Below, piece by piece: positions 1-7,877 of a DNA stretch of 64,000 bases. The DNA is from Streptomyces formicae (GTDB lineage Bacteria; Actinomycetota; Actinomycetes; Streptomycetales; Streptomycetaceae): NCBI RefSeq assembly GCF_002556545.1, contig NZ_CP022685.1, forward strand, positions 7,604,001 through 7,668,000. The letters are read 5' to 3'. The translations under genes were made by a program, and so were the position numbers. The notes beneath the pieces were generated by a model that worked only from the letters and a program-made list of their open reading frames with translations, did not search any database and had not been told where the DNA came from. Each line of letters starts with the position of its first letter. The stretch's first letter is position 1.

Positions 1-110
1 GCGCCGGTGACAGTGGTGGAGCCCGGGACGCTCTTCTGGACGGTGCCGCTCAGGCTGTTCGCGTCGCCCGCGGACGTCGCCGCCTTGGTGGTGAGGTCCT
101 GTGTCGCCAT
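1..110 (-). CDS. Asp23/Gls24-type envelope stress protein, N-terminus only (partial)
   Basis: Only the first 36 codons are inside the window; the gene runs off the left edge. It starts at ATG (110-108) and has a strong ribosome site, GAGGAG, seven bases upstream. The visible peptide begins MATQDLTTKAATS and is rich in Thr, Ser and Val, as expected for the variable N-terminus of Asp23/Gls24 proteins. No domain core is visible, so the assignment rests mainly on context: the divergent operon encodes a sigma factor and two Asp23-like proteins, an arrangement common in Streptomyces. It could be another small protein of the same locus. Confidence 0.55.
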   Translation of the reverse strand, partial: MATQDLTTKAATSAGDANSLSGTVQKSVPGSTTVTG

Positions 111-294
111 GGTGACTTCTCCTCGTCGGGTGCCGGTCCGTTTTCGGTGCTTCTCCGGTTCTGACCCGGACACCGGTCTTCCGTTACGCGCCTACGCGGA
201 ATTTCTTCGTCTCGCGTGTAGCGTGCCTGCGCCGCGTAACGCGGAGCGCTCCCGATGTGTCGTACGAGCACGGTCTAAAGGAGAGGAGCCGCGT

Positions 295-882
295 GTGCCG
301 GGGGACCGGGACAGAGCACTGGAGAAGACGGACGCGTCCCTGCGGCGTGAGCAGGACCTGCTGACGGTCAGGGCGGCGGAGGGCGACGAGGAGGCGTTCG
401 AGACCCTGGTGCACCACCACGCGCCCGGCCTGCTGCGCCTCGCCACGCGGCTCCTGGGCAGCAGGGCCGAGGCCGAGGACGCCGTGCAGGAGTCGTTCGT
501 GAGCGCCTGGCGGAAGCTGCCGGAGTTCCGGGGCGACGCCAGGTTCGGCACCTGGATCCACCGGATCGTCACCAACAGGTGCCTCAACGTGCTGCGGTCG
601 CGCCGCTCCGACCTGGGCCTCGACGCGGTGCCCGAACCGTCGGCGCCCGACCACCAGGTGTCACCCTCGCGGGCGGCGGAGGCCCACGCCGCGGTGGCGG
701 ACCTGTCACGGGCCATGGAGGGCCTCTCCGCGGAGCAGCGCGTGTGCTGGGTGCTGCGCGAACTGGACGGCGTGTCCTACGAGTCCATTGCCGAGACGGT
801 CGGCATCAGCCCGGAGGCGGTCCGCGGCCGTGTCTTCCGGGCGCGGCGCTATCTGACGGAGGCGATGGCCGCATGGCGATGA
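295..882 (+). CDS. ECF-type RNA polymerase sigma factor (sigma-70 family)
   Basis: A 195-residue sigma factor with only regions 2 and 4, the layout of group 4 (ECF) factors. Region 2 spans about residues 35-105 and includes the -10 recognition helix near DAVQESFVSAWRKL and the FGTWIHRIVTNRCLN segment. Region 4 (about 140-195) ends in a helix-turn-helix with SYESIAETVGISPEAVRGRV. GTG at 295 is chosen because GAGGAG lies six bases upstream; the frame is open to base 7 but the upstream part has no sigma homology. The stop overlaps the next gene (ATGGCGATGA), indicating translational coupling. A GGAAT (198-202) in the leader is a possible ECF-type -35 and could mean autoregulation, but no convincing -10 is seen. 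Confidence 0.9.
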   Translation: MPGDRDRALEKTDASLRREQDLLTVRAAEGDEEAFETLVHHHAPGLLRLATRLLGSRAEAEDAVQESFVSAWRKLPEFRGDARFGTWIHRIVTNRCLNVLRSRRSDLGLDAVPEPSAPDHQVSPSRAAEAHAAVADLSRAMEGLSAEQRVCWVLRELDGVSYESIAETVGISPEAVRGRVFRARRYLTEAMAAWR

Positions 883-1544
883 ACGAAGAGGGCCGTGGGG
901 CCGTGGACGAGGAGACCCTTCCGTGCGGACGCGAGCTCGCGCGGGTGTGGGAGCGGTGGGAGGCGGGGGAGCGGGACCCGCACGTCGACGGCTGCGCGTA
1001 CTGCGCCGATGCCGTGGCCGCGCTGCGCGCCCTGGAAGGAGTCGTGGCCCAGGCACGCGTGGCGGAACCGCCGGAGCAGGCGTCGCAGGCCGCGACGCTC
1101 GCGGGTCGGATCATGGACGTCGTACGCCTGGAGCTGCGACCTGGCCGTACGTTGCCGCTGGGCGACGAGGACGAGGACGTGTGGATCGTGGAGGCGGCCG
1201 CCGCCAGGACGATCCGGGCCGCGGTGGAGACGCTGCCCGGCGTACGTGCGGGCAGCTGCCGCATCGACATCGCGCCCCTGGAAGCGGGGCAGGGACGGCC
1301 CGCGCCGGTGGTGCCGTCGGGGCGGCTGCCCCGGGGGCCGGTCAGAGTGCGGGTCGAGATCCAGGTCGCCCTCGCGTGGAACCTGCGGGACGTCGCGGAC
1401 CGGGCCAGGCACAGAGTGCTCGCGGCGGCCGACGCCGAGCTGGGAATGAGGGTGGCGGAGATCGACGTACGGATCGCCGACATCATCGACGACGGCGCGG
1501 AGGACGACGGCGTGGGCGACGGAGTGGAAGGGGAACGGCGGTGA
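873..1544 (+). CDS. Zinc-binding anti-sigma motif joined to an Asp23/Gls24-like domain
   Basis: A 223-residue protein in two parts. The N-terminal 60 residues carry Cys18, then His37-x3-Cys41-x2-Cys44, the Hx3Cx2C signature of zinc-containing anti-sigma (ZAS) proteins. From about residue 105 the sequence resembles Asp23/Gls24: a conserved IRAAVETLPGV segment, then alternating beta-strand-like stretches (VRVEIQVALAWN) and ADRARHRVLAAAD. The tail is acidic. It overlaps the sigma gene by ten bases, and its own stop overlaps the next start (GTGA), so the three genes form one coupled operon. The inferred role is cognate anti-sigma factor that senses envelope state through the Asp23 part. No transmembrane helix is present, unlike many ZAS proteins. 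The start could be ATG 873 or ATG 879. Confidence 0.72.
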   Translation: MAMNEEGRGAVDEETLPCGRELARVWERWEAGERDPHVDGCAYCADAVAALRALEGVVAQARVAEPPEQASQAATLAGRIMDVVRLELRPGRTLPLGDEDEDVWIVEAAAARTIRAAVETLPGVRAGSCRIDIAPLEAGQGRPAPVVPSGRLPRGPVRVRVEIQVALAWNLRDVADRARHRVLAAADAELGMRVAEIDVRIADIIDDGAEDDGVGDGVEGERR

Positions 1545-1873
1545 CGGAGAGACAAGCGGAGAGGGACGCCGCCCGTGCGATGACCGACGTGGTCAGGGAC
1601 GCGGTCCTGCGTACGCCGGGCGTCGCCTTCCTCAAGCCGGGCATCGCGGAACTCCTTCGCTCCACCCCGCTGTTGCCGACAGGGCGCTCGGCGGGCGTGC
1701 GGGTCCGGCGCGACAGGAGCACGGGGGACTGGCACGTGGAGGTGCAGGTGGTGGTGCGCAGGGACCACCGGGCCCTGGACGTGACCCGGGAGATCCGCGC
1801 CGGGGTGACGGAGGCCGTGGCGCGGGAGACCGGGCGGATCGCGGTGACCGTGACGGTGAGCGGGCTCGTGTGA
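1541..1873 (+). CDS. Small Asp23/Gls24-like protein
   Basis: A 110-residue soluble protein starting at GTG 1541, which overlaps the preceding stop by four bases. It begins with a helical stretch (AMTDVVRDAVLRTPGVAFLKPG). It then has two amphipathic strands around VRVRRDRSTGDWHVEVQVVV and a C-terminal helix-strand unit ending RIAVTVTVSGLV. This strand-strand-helix-strand pattern matches the short Asp23/Gls24 family proteins that accompany sigma/anti-sigma pairs in actinomycetes. Its function is unknown; it may scaffold or bind the fused anti-sigma protein encoded just upstream. The next gene converges from the right, six bases beyond the stop, with no visible terminator between them. Confidence 0.65.
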   Translation: MTERQAERDAARAMTDVVRDAVLRTPGVAFLKPGIAELLRSTPLLPTGRSAGVRVRRDRSTGDWHVEVQVVVRRDHRALDVTREIRAGVTEAVARETGRIAVTVTVSGLV

Positions 1874-1879
1874 GCGGCG

Positions 1880-2623
1880 TCAGGTGGTGACCTGAGCGTC
1901 ACAGGGAGCCGGGGGAGCGGGCACGGTGACGTCGGGCGCCGAGGGACCGGGCGCCGAGACATCGGACGCCGGGGCACCGGGCGCCGCCGGACCGGGCAGT
2001 TCGGCGAACACCCGTGCCCCTCGGTCCTCGGCGAGGTCGAGCGAGGCGAGTACCGAGGGGATCACGATGCTGGGCAGCAGATGCCGCAGGAGGGCGGCGG
2101 CTCTGCGGTCCAGGTCCCGGTATCTGCTGGCCGTCTCGGACATGGACTGCACACCGGCGAAGCCGCCCACGAGGACCTCGGCGCTCGCCGCGATGTCGAC
2201 GTGCGACAGGAGCTCGCCCCGGGCCTTGGCCGCTTCGAGGAGGTCGCGGACGATGTCCACCCACGGGTCGAACGGGCCCCGGCCGTCGGGCCGGTGGCCC
2301 ACCTCGTGCAGGGAGAGGCGCACTCCGGCACGGACCATCGGATCGCTCTGTAACCGGTAGCCGTGCAGCAGCACGACGTCGACGAGTTCCTGCGCCCGGC
2401 AGGTGCGCGGCGGTACCGTCGGGCGCGCGGTCTGCTCGGTCAGGACGCCGTGGGCCAGGTCCTCCTTGGACTGGAAGTGGAAGTACAGCGCCCCCTTGGT
2501 CACCCCCGCGGTCCTGAGGATCTCGGTGATGGTGGCCGCCTGATAGTCGTGCTCGTCGAAGACCCTCGCCGCCGCTTCCAGGATCGCGCGACGCGTCCGT
2601 ATCGCCCGGGCTTGCTTCGCCAC
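1880..2623 (-). CDS. Gamma-butyrolactone receptor-like TetR repressor (ArpA/ScbR type), contains a TTA codon
   Basis: A 247-residue TetR-family DNA-binding protein. The N-terminus (VAKQARAIRTRRAILEAAARVF) and the helix-turn-helix with VTKGALYFHFQSKEDLA at about 40-60 are the hallmarks of the butyrolactone-receptor subfamily (ArpA, ScbR, FarA). The ligand domain covers about 75-205. The last 40 residues are a low-complexity Ala/Pro/Ser tail that is unusual for the family. GTG 2623 is preferred over the upstream start because AGGAAGG lies upstream and the family normally begins at this point. Codon 91 is TTA (2351-2353), so translation should depend on the bldA tRNA. Three operator-like palindromes lie upstream, which suggests autoregulation. 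No butyrolactone synthase (AfsA) gene is in the window, so it may be a pseudo-receptor for another signal. Confidence 0.85.
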   Translation of the reverse strand: MAKQARAIRTRRAILEAAARVFDEHDYQAATITEILRTAGVTKGALYFHFQSKEDLAHGVLTEQTARPTVPPRTCRAQELVDVVLLHGYRLQSDPMVRAGVRLSLHEVGHRPDGRGPFDPWVDIVRDLLEAAKARGELLSHVDIAASAEVLVGGFAGVQSMSETASRYRDLDRRAAALLRHLLPSIVIPSVLASLDLAEDRGARVFAELPGPAAPGAPASDVSAPGPSAPDVTVPAPPAPCDAQVTT

Positions 2624-2659
2624 GCTGTTCCTTCCTGGCCAGTTCCTTGGAGCAAGTAT

Positions 2660-2679
2660 CAAACCAGAACGGCGGTTTG
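2660..2679. promoter_or_regulatory. Butyrolactone-receptor-type operator 1
   Basis: The half sites AAACC (2661-2665) and GGTTT (2674-2678) form an inverted repeat about 40 bp upstream of the repressor start. The arms match those of the two sites further upstream. AT-rich AAACC/GGTTT palindromes are typical targets of ArpA/ScbR-family repressors. Its position suggests it covers the repressor's own promoter or leader. Confidence 0.6.
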
Positions 2680-2705
2680 TGATCCAGGGCTGGTCAGCGG
2701 CCTTC

Positions 2706-2723
2706 TAGACAGACGTCTGGTTT
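2706..2723. promoter_or_regulatory. Butyrolactone-receptor-type operator 2
   Basis: A perfect 10-bp palindrome, CAGACGTCTG (2710-2719), is extended by GGTTT on one side only. It lies about 90 bp upstream of the repressor start, between the first and third sites. The strong centre with a degenerate outer arm fits a secondary operator of the same protein, though another TetR protein could bind it. Confidence 0.5.
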
Positions 2724-2875
2724 CCACTTGTCTGGCCTGACTGTGTTTCACTACTCCTGTGCCGGGAACGTGCTGGCCGTACGGGCCTTCGGGTGCCAGG
2801 GAAGTGGATCGTTGCGAAAGATGCGGCGGCGGCGGAAACTGGCGTGGTCCTTACGGCAACCCGGCTTCCTCAGTT

Positions 2876-2899
2876 TACAAACCGTGCAGTCGGTTTATA
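2876..2899. promoter_or_regulatory. Butyrolactone-receptor-type operator 3 (best match)
   Basis: TACAAACCG (2876-2884), six bases, then CGGTTTATA (2891-2899): 24 bp with one mismatch between the arms. This is the clearest autoregulatory-element-like site in the window. It lies in the 372-bp gap between the aminotransferase stop (2996) and the repressor start (2623). That gap contains no gene; these three palindromes are its only recognisable content. Confidence 0.7.
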
Positions 2900-2995
2900 G
2901 ACTCCCGATCGGGACGCGCAAGCGGTCGGCACTTCGTCCCCCGGCGTGCCGACGGGCCGGTCGCGGTCCCCACCGCGGCCGGCCGCTCCGTGACC

Positions 2996-4147
2996 TCAGC
3001 GGTGGAGGAGTGCCTCCACCGACTTGCGCAGGGCGGCGGCCACGGTGTGCACGTCCGCGTCGTCGAGCCCGGGGTGCAGGGGCAGACAGAGGGTCCGGTC
3101 CGCCGCGTGCTCGGCCCCCGGCAGGCTCAACTCGCCCGCCCCGTAGGCGGGAACCTTGTGCAGCGGCGCGTAGCGGAACGTGGTGTAGATCCCCGCGGCC
3201 CGCAGTTCGTTGGCCACGTCGTCGCGTATGTCCGGGGGCATCTGGACCCAGTAGAAGTAGTACGTCGAGGTGTGCCCTGCGGGCAGCGGCGGGGGCGTCA
3301 GCAGGTCGGACAGGTCGGCCAGGTCGGCGAGTTCGCGGTCGTAGAGCTCGGTGATCTCGCGGCGCCTGGCGACCAGTTCGGGCAGTCGGCGCAGTTGGAC
3401 GGCGCCGATGGCGGCGGTGAGGTCGTTGCCGATGTCGCGGCGGCCGACCTCGGGGACGTCCAGCTCCCACCAGCGTGAGGAGACCTGGGCGTAGCCGAAC
3501 CCGGTCGGCTGTGCCAGTCCGTGGTAGGCGAGGCGCCTGGCCCGCGCGGCGGCATCGGGGTCGCGGGCGTAGAGCATGCCGCCGTCGCCGCAGACCATGA
3601 CCTTCATGGCGTCGAAGCTCCACATGGCGAAGTCGCCGAAGGTGCCCACGGGTCGGCCGTCGACGGTGGAGGCCACCGAGCAGGCGGCGTCCTCGATCAG
3701 GGTGATGTCCCTGTGGCGGCAGAGTTCCGCGATGCGGGTGATGTCGCCGGGGCTGCCGCCGTAGTGCAGGACGAGGACGGCCCTGGTGCGGTCGGTGAGG
3801 GCCGCTTCGATGTGCTCGGCGGTGGGGTTGAGGGTGCGCGGGTCTACGTCGCAGAAGACCGGGCGGCCGCCGCCGGCGACGACGGCGTTGGCGGCGGCGA
3901 CGAAGCTGGGCGAGGGCAGGACGACCTCGTCGCCCTCGGTCAGGTCGAGGGATTCGACGGCGAGGAAGAGCCCCGCGGTGCCGGAGTTGAGGAAGACGAC
4001 GTGCTCGGCGTCCACCTGGAGGTGCTCGGCGAAGGCCGCCTCGAACGCCTCGGTACGGGGCCCGTGCCCCAGCCACTTGCTGTCGAACACTTCGGCCACG
4101 GCAGCCAGTTCCTCCTGGCCCACCTGCGGCTGATGGAGATGGATCAT
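2996..4147 (-). CDS. DegT/DnrJ/EryC1/StrS family PLP-dependent aminotransferase
   Basis: A 383-residue fold-type I PLP enzyme of the sugar-aminotransferase family. Visible family features are NSGTAGLFLA (about 54-63, phosphate-binding turn), IEDAA with Asp153 contacting the pyridine nitrogen, and SFDAMK with Lys182 as the Schiff-base lysine, followed by GDGGM. The C-terminal part holds the RYAPLHKVPAY segment. Most relatives transaminate nucleotide-linked keto sugars, but no sugar-nucleotide genes are nearby, so the substrate is unknown. The gene is on the same strand as the butyrolactone-receptor-like repressor, 372 bp upstream of it, and may be co-regulated. It is divergent from the acyl-CoA synthetase gene, with about 175 bp between the starts. 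Confidence 0.88.
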   Translation of the reverse strand: MIHLHQPQVGQEELAAVAEVFDSKWLGHGPRTEAFEAAFAEHLQVDAEHVVFLNSGTAGLFLAVESLDLTEGDEVVLPSPSFVAAANAVVAGGGRPVFCDVDPRTLNPTAEHIEAALTDRTRAVLVLHYGGSPGDITRIAELCRHRDITLIEDAACSVASTVDGRPVGTFGDFAMWSFDAMKVMVCGDGGMLYARDPDAAARARRLAYHGLAQPTGFGYAQVSSRWWELDVPEVGRRDIGNDLTAAIGAVQLRRLPELVARRREITELYDRELADLADLSDLLTPPPLPAGHTSTYYFYWVQMPPDIRDDVANELRAAGIYTTFRYAPLHKVPAYGAGELSLPGAEHAADRTLCLPLHPGLDDADVHTVAAALRKSVEALLHR

Positions 4148-4321
4148 GATCGTGTTCCCCCCGCTGCGTCGCGACTTCCTTGATCGTCAACAGATCGTAA
4201 AACAGGAGGGGTGGTCTGTTGTCGTGTGCTGGTGGCGGTCCCGGGGCGCGGCCGGGCATGCTGAGCGTCATGGTGCAGCAAGTTGCAGAAGGTGCCGGTG
4301 ACATGGTGCGAGGAGGCCTTC

Positions 4322-5971
4322 GTGACTGAGGACATGGCTGAGGACGCGGCCGAGGGCGTGACTGAGGGCGCGTACGCGCACGGAACCAGTGGGACGCCCC
4401 TGCTCGGGGACACCATCGGCCGCAACCTCGACCGGGCCGTCGCGGCCTGGCCCGACCGGGACGCGCTCGTGGACGTGCCGACCGGCAGACGGTGGACGTA
4501 CGGAGAATTCGGCGAGGCCGTGGCCGAGTTGGCGCGCGGCTTCCTCGGCTCGGGCGTCGGCAAGGGCGATCGCGTCGGGATCTGGGCGGTGAACTGCGCC
4601 GAGTGGGTGCTCGTGCAGTACGCCACCGCGCGGATCGGCGCGATCATGGTGAACATCAATCCGGCGTACCGCGCCCACGAGCTGGACTTCGTCCTGAAGC
4701 AGGCCGGGATCTCCGTCCTGGTCGCCTCGCTGTCCCACAAGAGCAGCGACTACCGCGCGCTCGTCGAACAGGTGCGGCCCGACTGTCCCGAGCTGCGCGC
4801 CGTCCACTACATCGGGGACGCGTCGTGGGACCGGCTCGTCGACGCGGGGCGGCGGGTCACGGAGACGGAACTCGCCGCCCACGAGGCCGGGCTGAGCTGC
4901 GACGACCCCATCAACATCCAGTACACCTCGGGCACCACGGGCTTCCCCAAGGGGGCCACGCTCTCCCACCACAACATCCTCAACAACGGGTACTGGGTGG
5001 GCCGTACGGTCGGCTACACCGAGCAGGACCGGATCTGTCTGCCCGTGCCCTTCTACCACTGCTTCGGCATGGTCATGGGCAACCTCGGGGCCACCTCGCA
5101 CGGCGCGTGCGTGGTGATCCCCGCGGCGTCCTTCGACCCCGTCGCCACGCTGCGCGCCGTCGAGCAGGAACGCTGCACCTCGCTGTACGGCGTACCGACC
5201 ATGTTCATCGCGGAGCTGAACCTCCCCGACTTCGCCTCGTACGACCTGAGTTCGCTGCGCACCGGGATCATGGCGGGCTCGCCGTGCCCGGTCGAGGTGA
5301 TGAAGCGGGTGGTCGCCGAGATGCACATGGCGGAGGTGTCCATCTGCTACGGCATGACCGAGACCTCACCCGTCTCCACCCAGACCCGCCGCGACGACGA
5401 CCTGGAGCGCCGCACCGGCACGGTCGGCAGGGTCCTGCCGCACATCGAGGTGAAGGTCGTCGACCCGGCCACCGGCGTGACGCTGCCGCGCGGCGCCTCC
5501 GGCGAACTGTGCACGCGCGGCTACAGCGTGATGCTCGGCTACTGGGACGAGCCCGAACGGACCTCCGAGGTCATCGACTCCGGGCGCTGGATGCACACGG
5601 GTGACCTCGCGGTCATGCGCGACGACGGCTACGTCCAGATCGTCGGCCGCATCAAGGACATGATCATCAGGGGCGGTGAGAACGTCTACCCCAGGGAGAT
5701 CGAGGAGTTCCTGTACGGCCACCCCAAGATCTCCGACGTCCAGGTCGTCGGCGCCCCCGACGAGCGGTACGGCGAGGTGCCGCTGGCCTGCGTGATCCTG
5801 CGCGAGCCCGGCGGCGTACTGACGCTCGAAGAGCTTCGGGCCTACTGCGAGGGGCAGTTGGCGCACTACAAGATCCCGGCGCGGCTGCGGATCGTGGACT
5901 CCTTCCCGATGACGGTCTCGGGCAAGGTGCGCAAGATCGAGCTCAGGGAGCGGTACGGCCCGCAGACGTGA
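4322..5971 (+). CDS. Acyl-CoA synthetase (AMP-forming, FadD-type)
   Basis: A 549-residue adenylate-forming enzyme that activates a carboxylic acid as acyl-AMP and transfers it to CoA. The ATP loop [11 protein letters not shown] is near residues 200-210, the adenine motif YGMTETSP near 343, and the HTGDLA motif near 425. The C-terminal catalytic lysine lies in SGKVRK near 533. The full length matches medium/long-chain fatty acyl-CoA ligases. The GTG start at 4322 is chosen for the AGGAGG six bases upstream; the frame is open further upstream. The 3' end overlaps the convergent acetyltransferase gene by 29 bp. The chain length of the substrate cannot be read from the sequence. Confidence 0.92.
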   Translation: MTEDMAEDAAEGVTEGAYAHGTSGTPLLGDTIGRNLDRAVAAWPDRDALVDVPTGRRWTYGEFGEAVAELARGFLGSGVGKGDRVGIWAVNCAEWVLVQYATARIGAIMVNINPAYRAHELDFVLKQAGISVLVASLSHKSSDYRALVEQVRPDCPELRAVHYIGDASWDRLVDAGRRVTETELAAHEAGLSCDDPINIQYTSGTTGFPKGATLSHHNILNNGYWVGRTVGYTEQDRICLPVPFYHCFGMVMGNLGATSHGACVVIPAASFDPVATLRAVEQERCTSLYGVPTMFIAELNLPDFASYDLSSLRTGIMAGSPCPVEVMKRVVAEMHMAEVSICYGMTETSPVSTQTRRDDDLERRTGTVGRVLPHIEVKVVDPATGVTLPRGASGELCTRGYSVMLGYWDEPERTSEVIDSGRWMHTGDLAVMRDDGYVQIVGRIKDMIIRGGENVYPREIEEFLYGHPKISDVQVVGAPDERYGEVPLACVILREPGGVLTLEELRAYCEGQLAHYKIPARLRIVDSFPMTVSGKVRKIELRERYGPQT

Positions 5972-6497
5972 GGTCGCGGCGCATGCACAGACGGGGCCAC
6001 CGGTCCAGGCCGAGCTCCGCCTCGTGCGCGCGGATCGCCCGCAGTTCCGGGGTGAGTTCGGCGGGGGCGAGCGGGCGGAAGCCGATGCGGGCGTAGTACG
6101 GGGCGTTCCACGGCACGTCGGCGAAGGTCGTCAGGGTGAGCGCGGAGCGCCCGGCCGCGCGGGCGTGCCGTGCGGTGTGTTCGATGAGGGCACCGCCGAC
6201 CCCTCGGCGGGCGGCGCGCGGATGCACGGAGACCTGCTCGATGTGCTCGGCGTCCGCGTCCTCGACCGGCTCACTGATCAGGTACGCGATCGGGGCGCCC
6301 GCCTCCTCGTCCACGGCCACCCAGGCGCGTCCCGCCCTGCGGAAGCGGTCGAGGTCCTCGACGGCGGGCGGCTCGTCGTCGGCGATCGAAGCCATCCCGA
6401 GGGCGCGGAACGGCTCGCCCGCGGCCCGCTCGATGTCCTGGAGCAGGGGGAGTTCGGCGGCGGTGACGGGGCGGATGAGCGGGGGCCGGGTGTGCAT
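5943..6497 (-). CDS. GNAT family N-acetyltransferase
   Basis: A 184-residue protein with the GNAT fold. The central strand IEQVSVHP leads into the acetyl-CoA pyrophosphate loop [12 protein letters not shown] (consensus Q/RxxGxG/A), followed by [19 protein letters not shown], the usual motif B with its tyrosine and glycine-phenylalanine turn. The start is ATG 6497 in a weak ribosome-site context; the open frame continues upstream only as antisense to the MFS gene. The last 29 bp overlap the 3' end of the convergent acyl-CoA synthetase gene. The acceptor substrate is unknown; relatives acetylate small amines or antibiotics. It is divergent from the MFS transporter. Confidence 0.87.
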   Translation of the reverse strand: MHTRPPLIRPVTAAELPLLQDIERAAGEPFRALGMASIADDEPPAVEDLDRFRRAGRAWVAVDEEAGAPIAYLISEPVEDADAEHIEQVSVHPRAARRGVGGALIEHTARHARAAGRSALTLTTFADVPWNAPYYARIGFRPLAPAELTPELRAIRAHEAELGLDRWPRLCMRRDLTSAGRTAP

Positions 6498-6590
6498 GGC
6501 CCGAGTATGCCCCGGCCGAAATCGGTTGTGCGCGGGCGGGTGTCGCGGCGATCGTGGGCCGGTCCTTCCACCGATCCCCGTGAGGTACGT

Positions 6591-7877
6591 GTGCGTCTTT
6601 CCCAGCCCGGTGAGTCCGGCCCGCCTCCTTCGGCGGGGACCGGCGAGGGCTCCGACGGCCTTCCCCGGCGGCGGCCTCCGCGAGGGATCGGCCGGGGGAC
6701 GGTGTGGCTGCTCGCCGTGGCCTGCGGCGTGGGCGTGGGCAACGTGTACTTTCCGCAGGCCATCAGTCCGCTGGTCGCCGAGGGCCTCGGCGTCTCGCCG
6801 GACACGGCGGCCTCCGTGGTGACGGCGACCCAGTTCGGCTACGCGGGCGGCATCTTCCTCCTCGTACCGCTCGGCGACCGCTTCCCCCACCGGCCGCTGC
6901 TCGTCACGCTGTTCACGCTCGCCGGGCTCGGTCTGCTCGGCGCGGGCGCGGCGCCCGGCATCGGGTCCCTCGTCACCGCGAGCGTCCTCGTCGGCGTCAC
7001 GACCGTGATCGCCCCGATCGTCGCGCCCATGGCGGTGGGCCTGGTCGCCGACGACCGGCGCGGCGCGGTCACCGGCACGCTCCTCAGCGGGTCGATCGGC
7101 GGGATGCTGCTGTCCCGCGCCTTCGGCGGCAGCGTCGGCGAGTGGCTCGGCTGGCGGGCCCCGTACCTGATGACGGCCGCGGTCGCCCTGCTCATCGCGG
7201 TCGTCCTGGCCCGCGCCCTGCCGCGCACGACGGCTCCGTCGAAGCAGCGCTACCCGGCACTGCTCGCGGCCTCGCTCCACCTCCTTCGCACCGAACCGGA
7301 GCTGCGCCGCTCCTGCGTCTACCAGGCCACGGTCTTCGGGGGGTTCTCCGCGCTGTGGACCGGTGTGGCGCTGCTGCTCACGGGCCCGGAGTACGGTCTT
7401 GGCGCGTCGGCCGTCGGGGCGCTCGCGCTCGTCAACGCGGGGACGATGCTCTGCACGCCCGTGGCGGGCCGGATGGTGGACCGGCGCGGCCCCGACGCGG
7501 TCAACCTCGTCTGCCTCGTCGCGGTCCTCGGCGCGGCCGGGGTGCTCCTGCTCGGCGGGCTCGGCGGAGCGGTGGGTCTCGCGGGGCTCGCGGTGGGCTC
7601 GCTGCTGCTCGACGTCGCGATGCAGTCGGGCATGGTCGCCAACCAGGTACGGATCTTCGCCCTGAGCGACGAGGCCCGCGCGCGGCTCAACACGGCGTAC
7701 ATGACGTGCGGTTACCTGGGCGGCAGCGTCGGTTCCTGGCTCGGCGTACGCGCGTACGACCGGTTCGGCTGGCCCGGGGTGTGCGCCCTGGTGGCCCTGC
7801 TCGCCGCCGTGGCGCTGACCCGCCACGTCCTCGGCCCGCGCGCCACGGAGGCGGCGCTCACGCTCCCGTCGCGATGA
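6591..7877 (+). CDS. MFS transporter (drug/metabolite exporter type)
   Basis: A 428-residue integral membrane protein of the major facilitator superfamily with about 12 hydrophobic segments starting near residue 35. The loop after helix 2 has LGDRFPHRPLLV, the usual MFS motif A position, and the second half repeats it as AGRMVDRRGPDAV. The charged N-terminal 30 residues are probably cytoplasmic. GTG 6591 is chosen because GAGG lies five bases upstream; the open frame extends further left only as antisense to the acetyltransferase. Its last 20 bp overlap the convergent zinc-ribbon gene. The substrate is unknown; the organisation resembles arabinose/chloramphenicol-type proton antiporters. Confidence 0.87.
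   Translation: MRLSQPGESGPPPSAGTGEGSDGLPRRRPPRGIGRGTVWLLAVACGVGVGNVYFPQAISPLVAEGLGVSPDTAASVVTATQFGYAGGIFLLVPLGDRFPHRPLLVTLFTLAGLGLLGAGAAPGIGSLVTASVLVGVTTVIAPIVAPMAVGLVADDRRGAVTGTLLSGSIGGMLLSRAFGGSVGEWLGWRAPYLMTAAVALLIAVVLARALPRTTAPSKQRYPALLAASLHLLRTEPELRRSCVYQATVFGGFSALWTGVALLLTGPEYGLGASAVGALALVNAGTMLCTPVAGRMVDRRGPDAVNLVCLVAVLGAAGVLLLGGLGGAVGLAGLAVGSLLLDVAMQSGMVANQVRIFALSDEARARLNTAYMTCGYLGGSVGSWLGVRAYDRFGWPGVCALVALLAAVALTRHVLGPRATEAALTLPSR

Noticed and set aside
198..222. GGAAT upstream of the sigma gene as a SigR/ECF promoter
   Set aside because: No GTT or CGTC -10 element occurs at the right distance; noted only as a weak possibility in the sigma factor entry.
2996..5971. The aminotransferase and acyl-CoA synthetase as part of an antibiotic gene cluster
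   Set aside because: The genes are divergent, and no polyketide, peptide synthetase, sugar or tailoring genes lie nearby; only the butyrolactone-type regulator hints in that direction.
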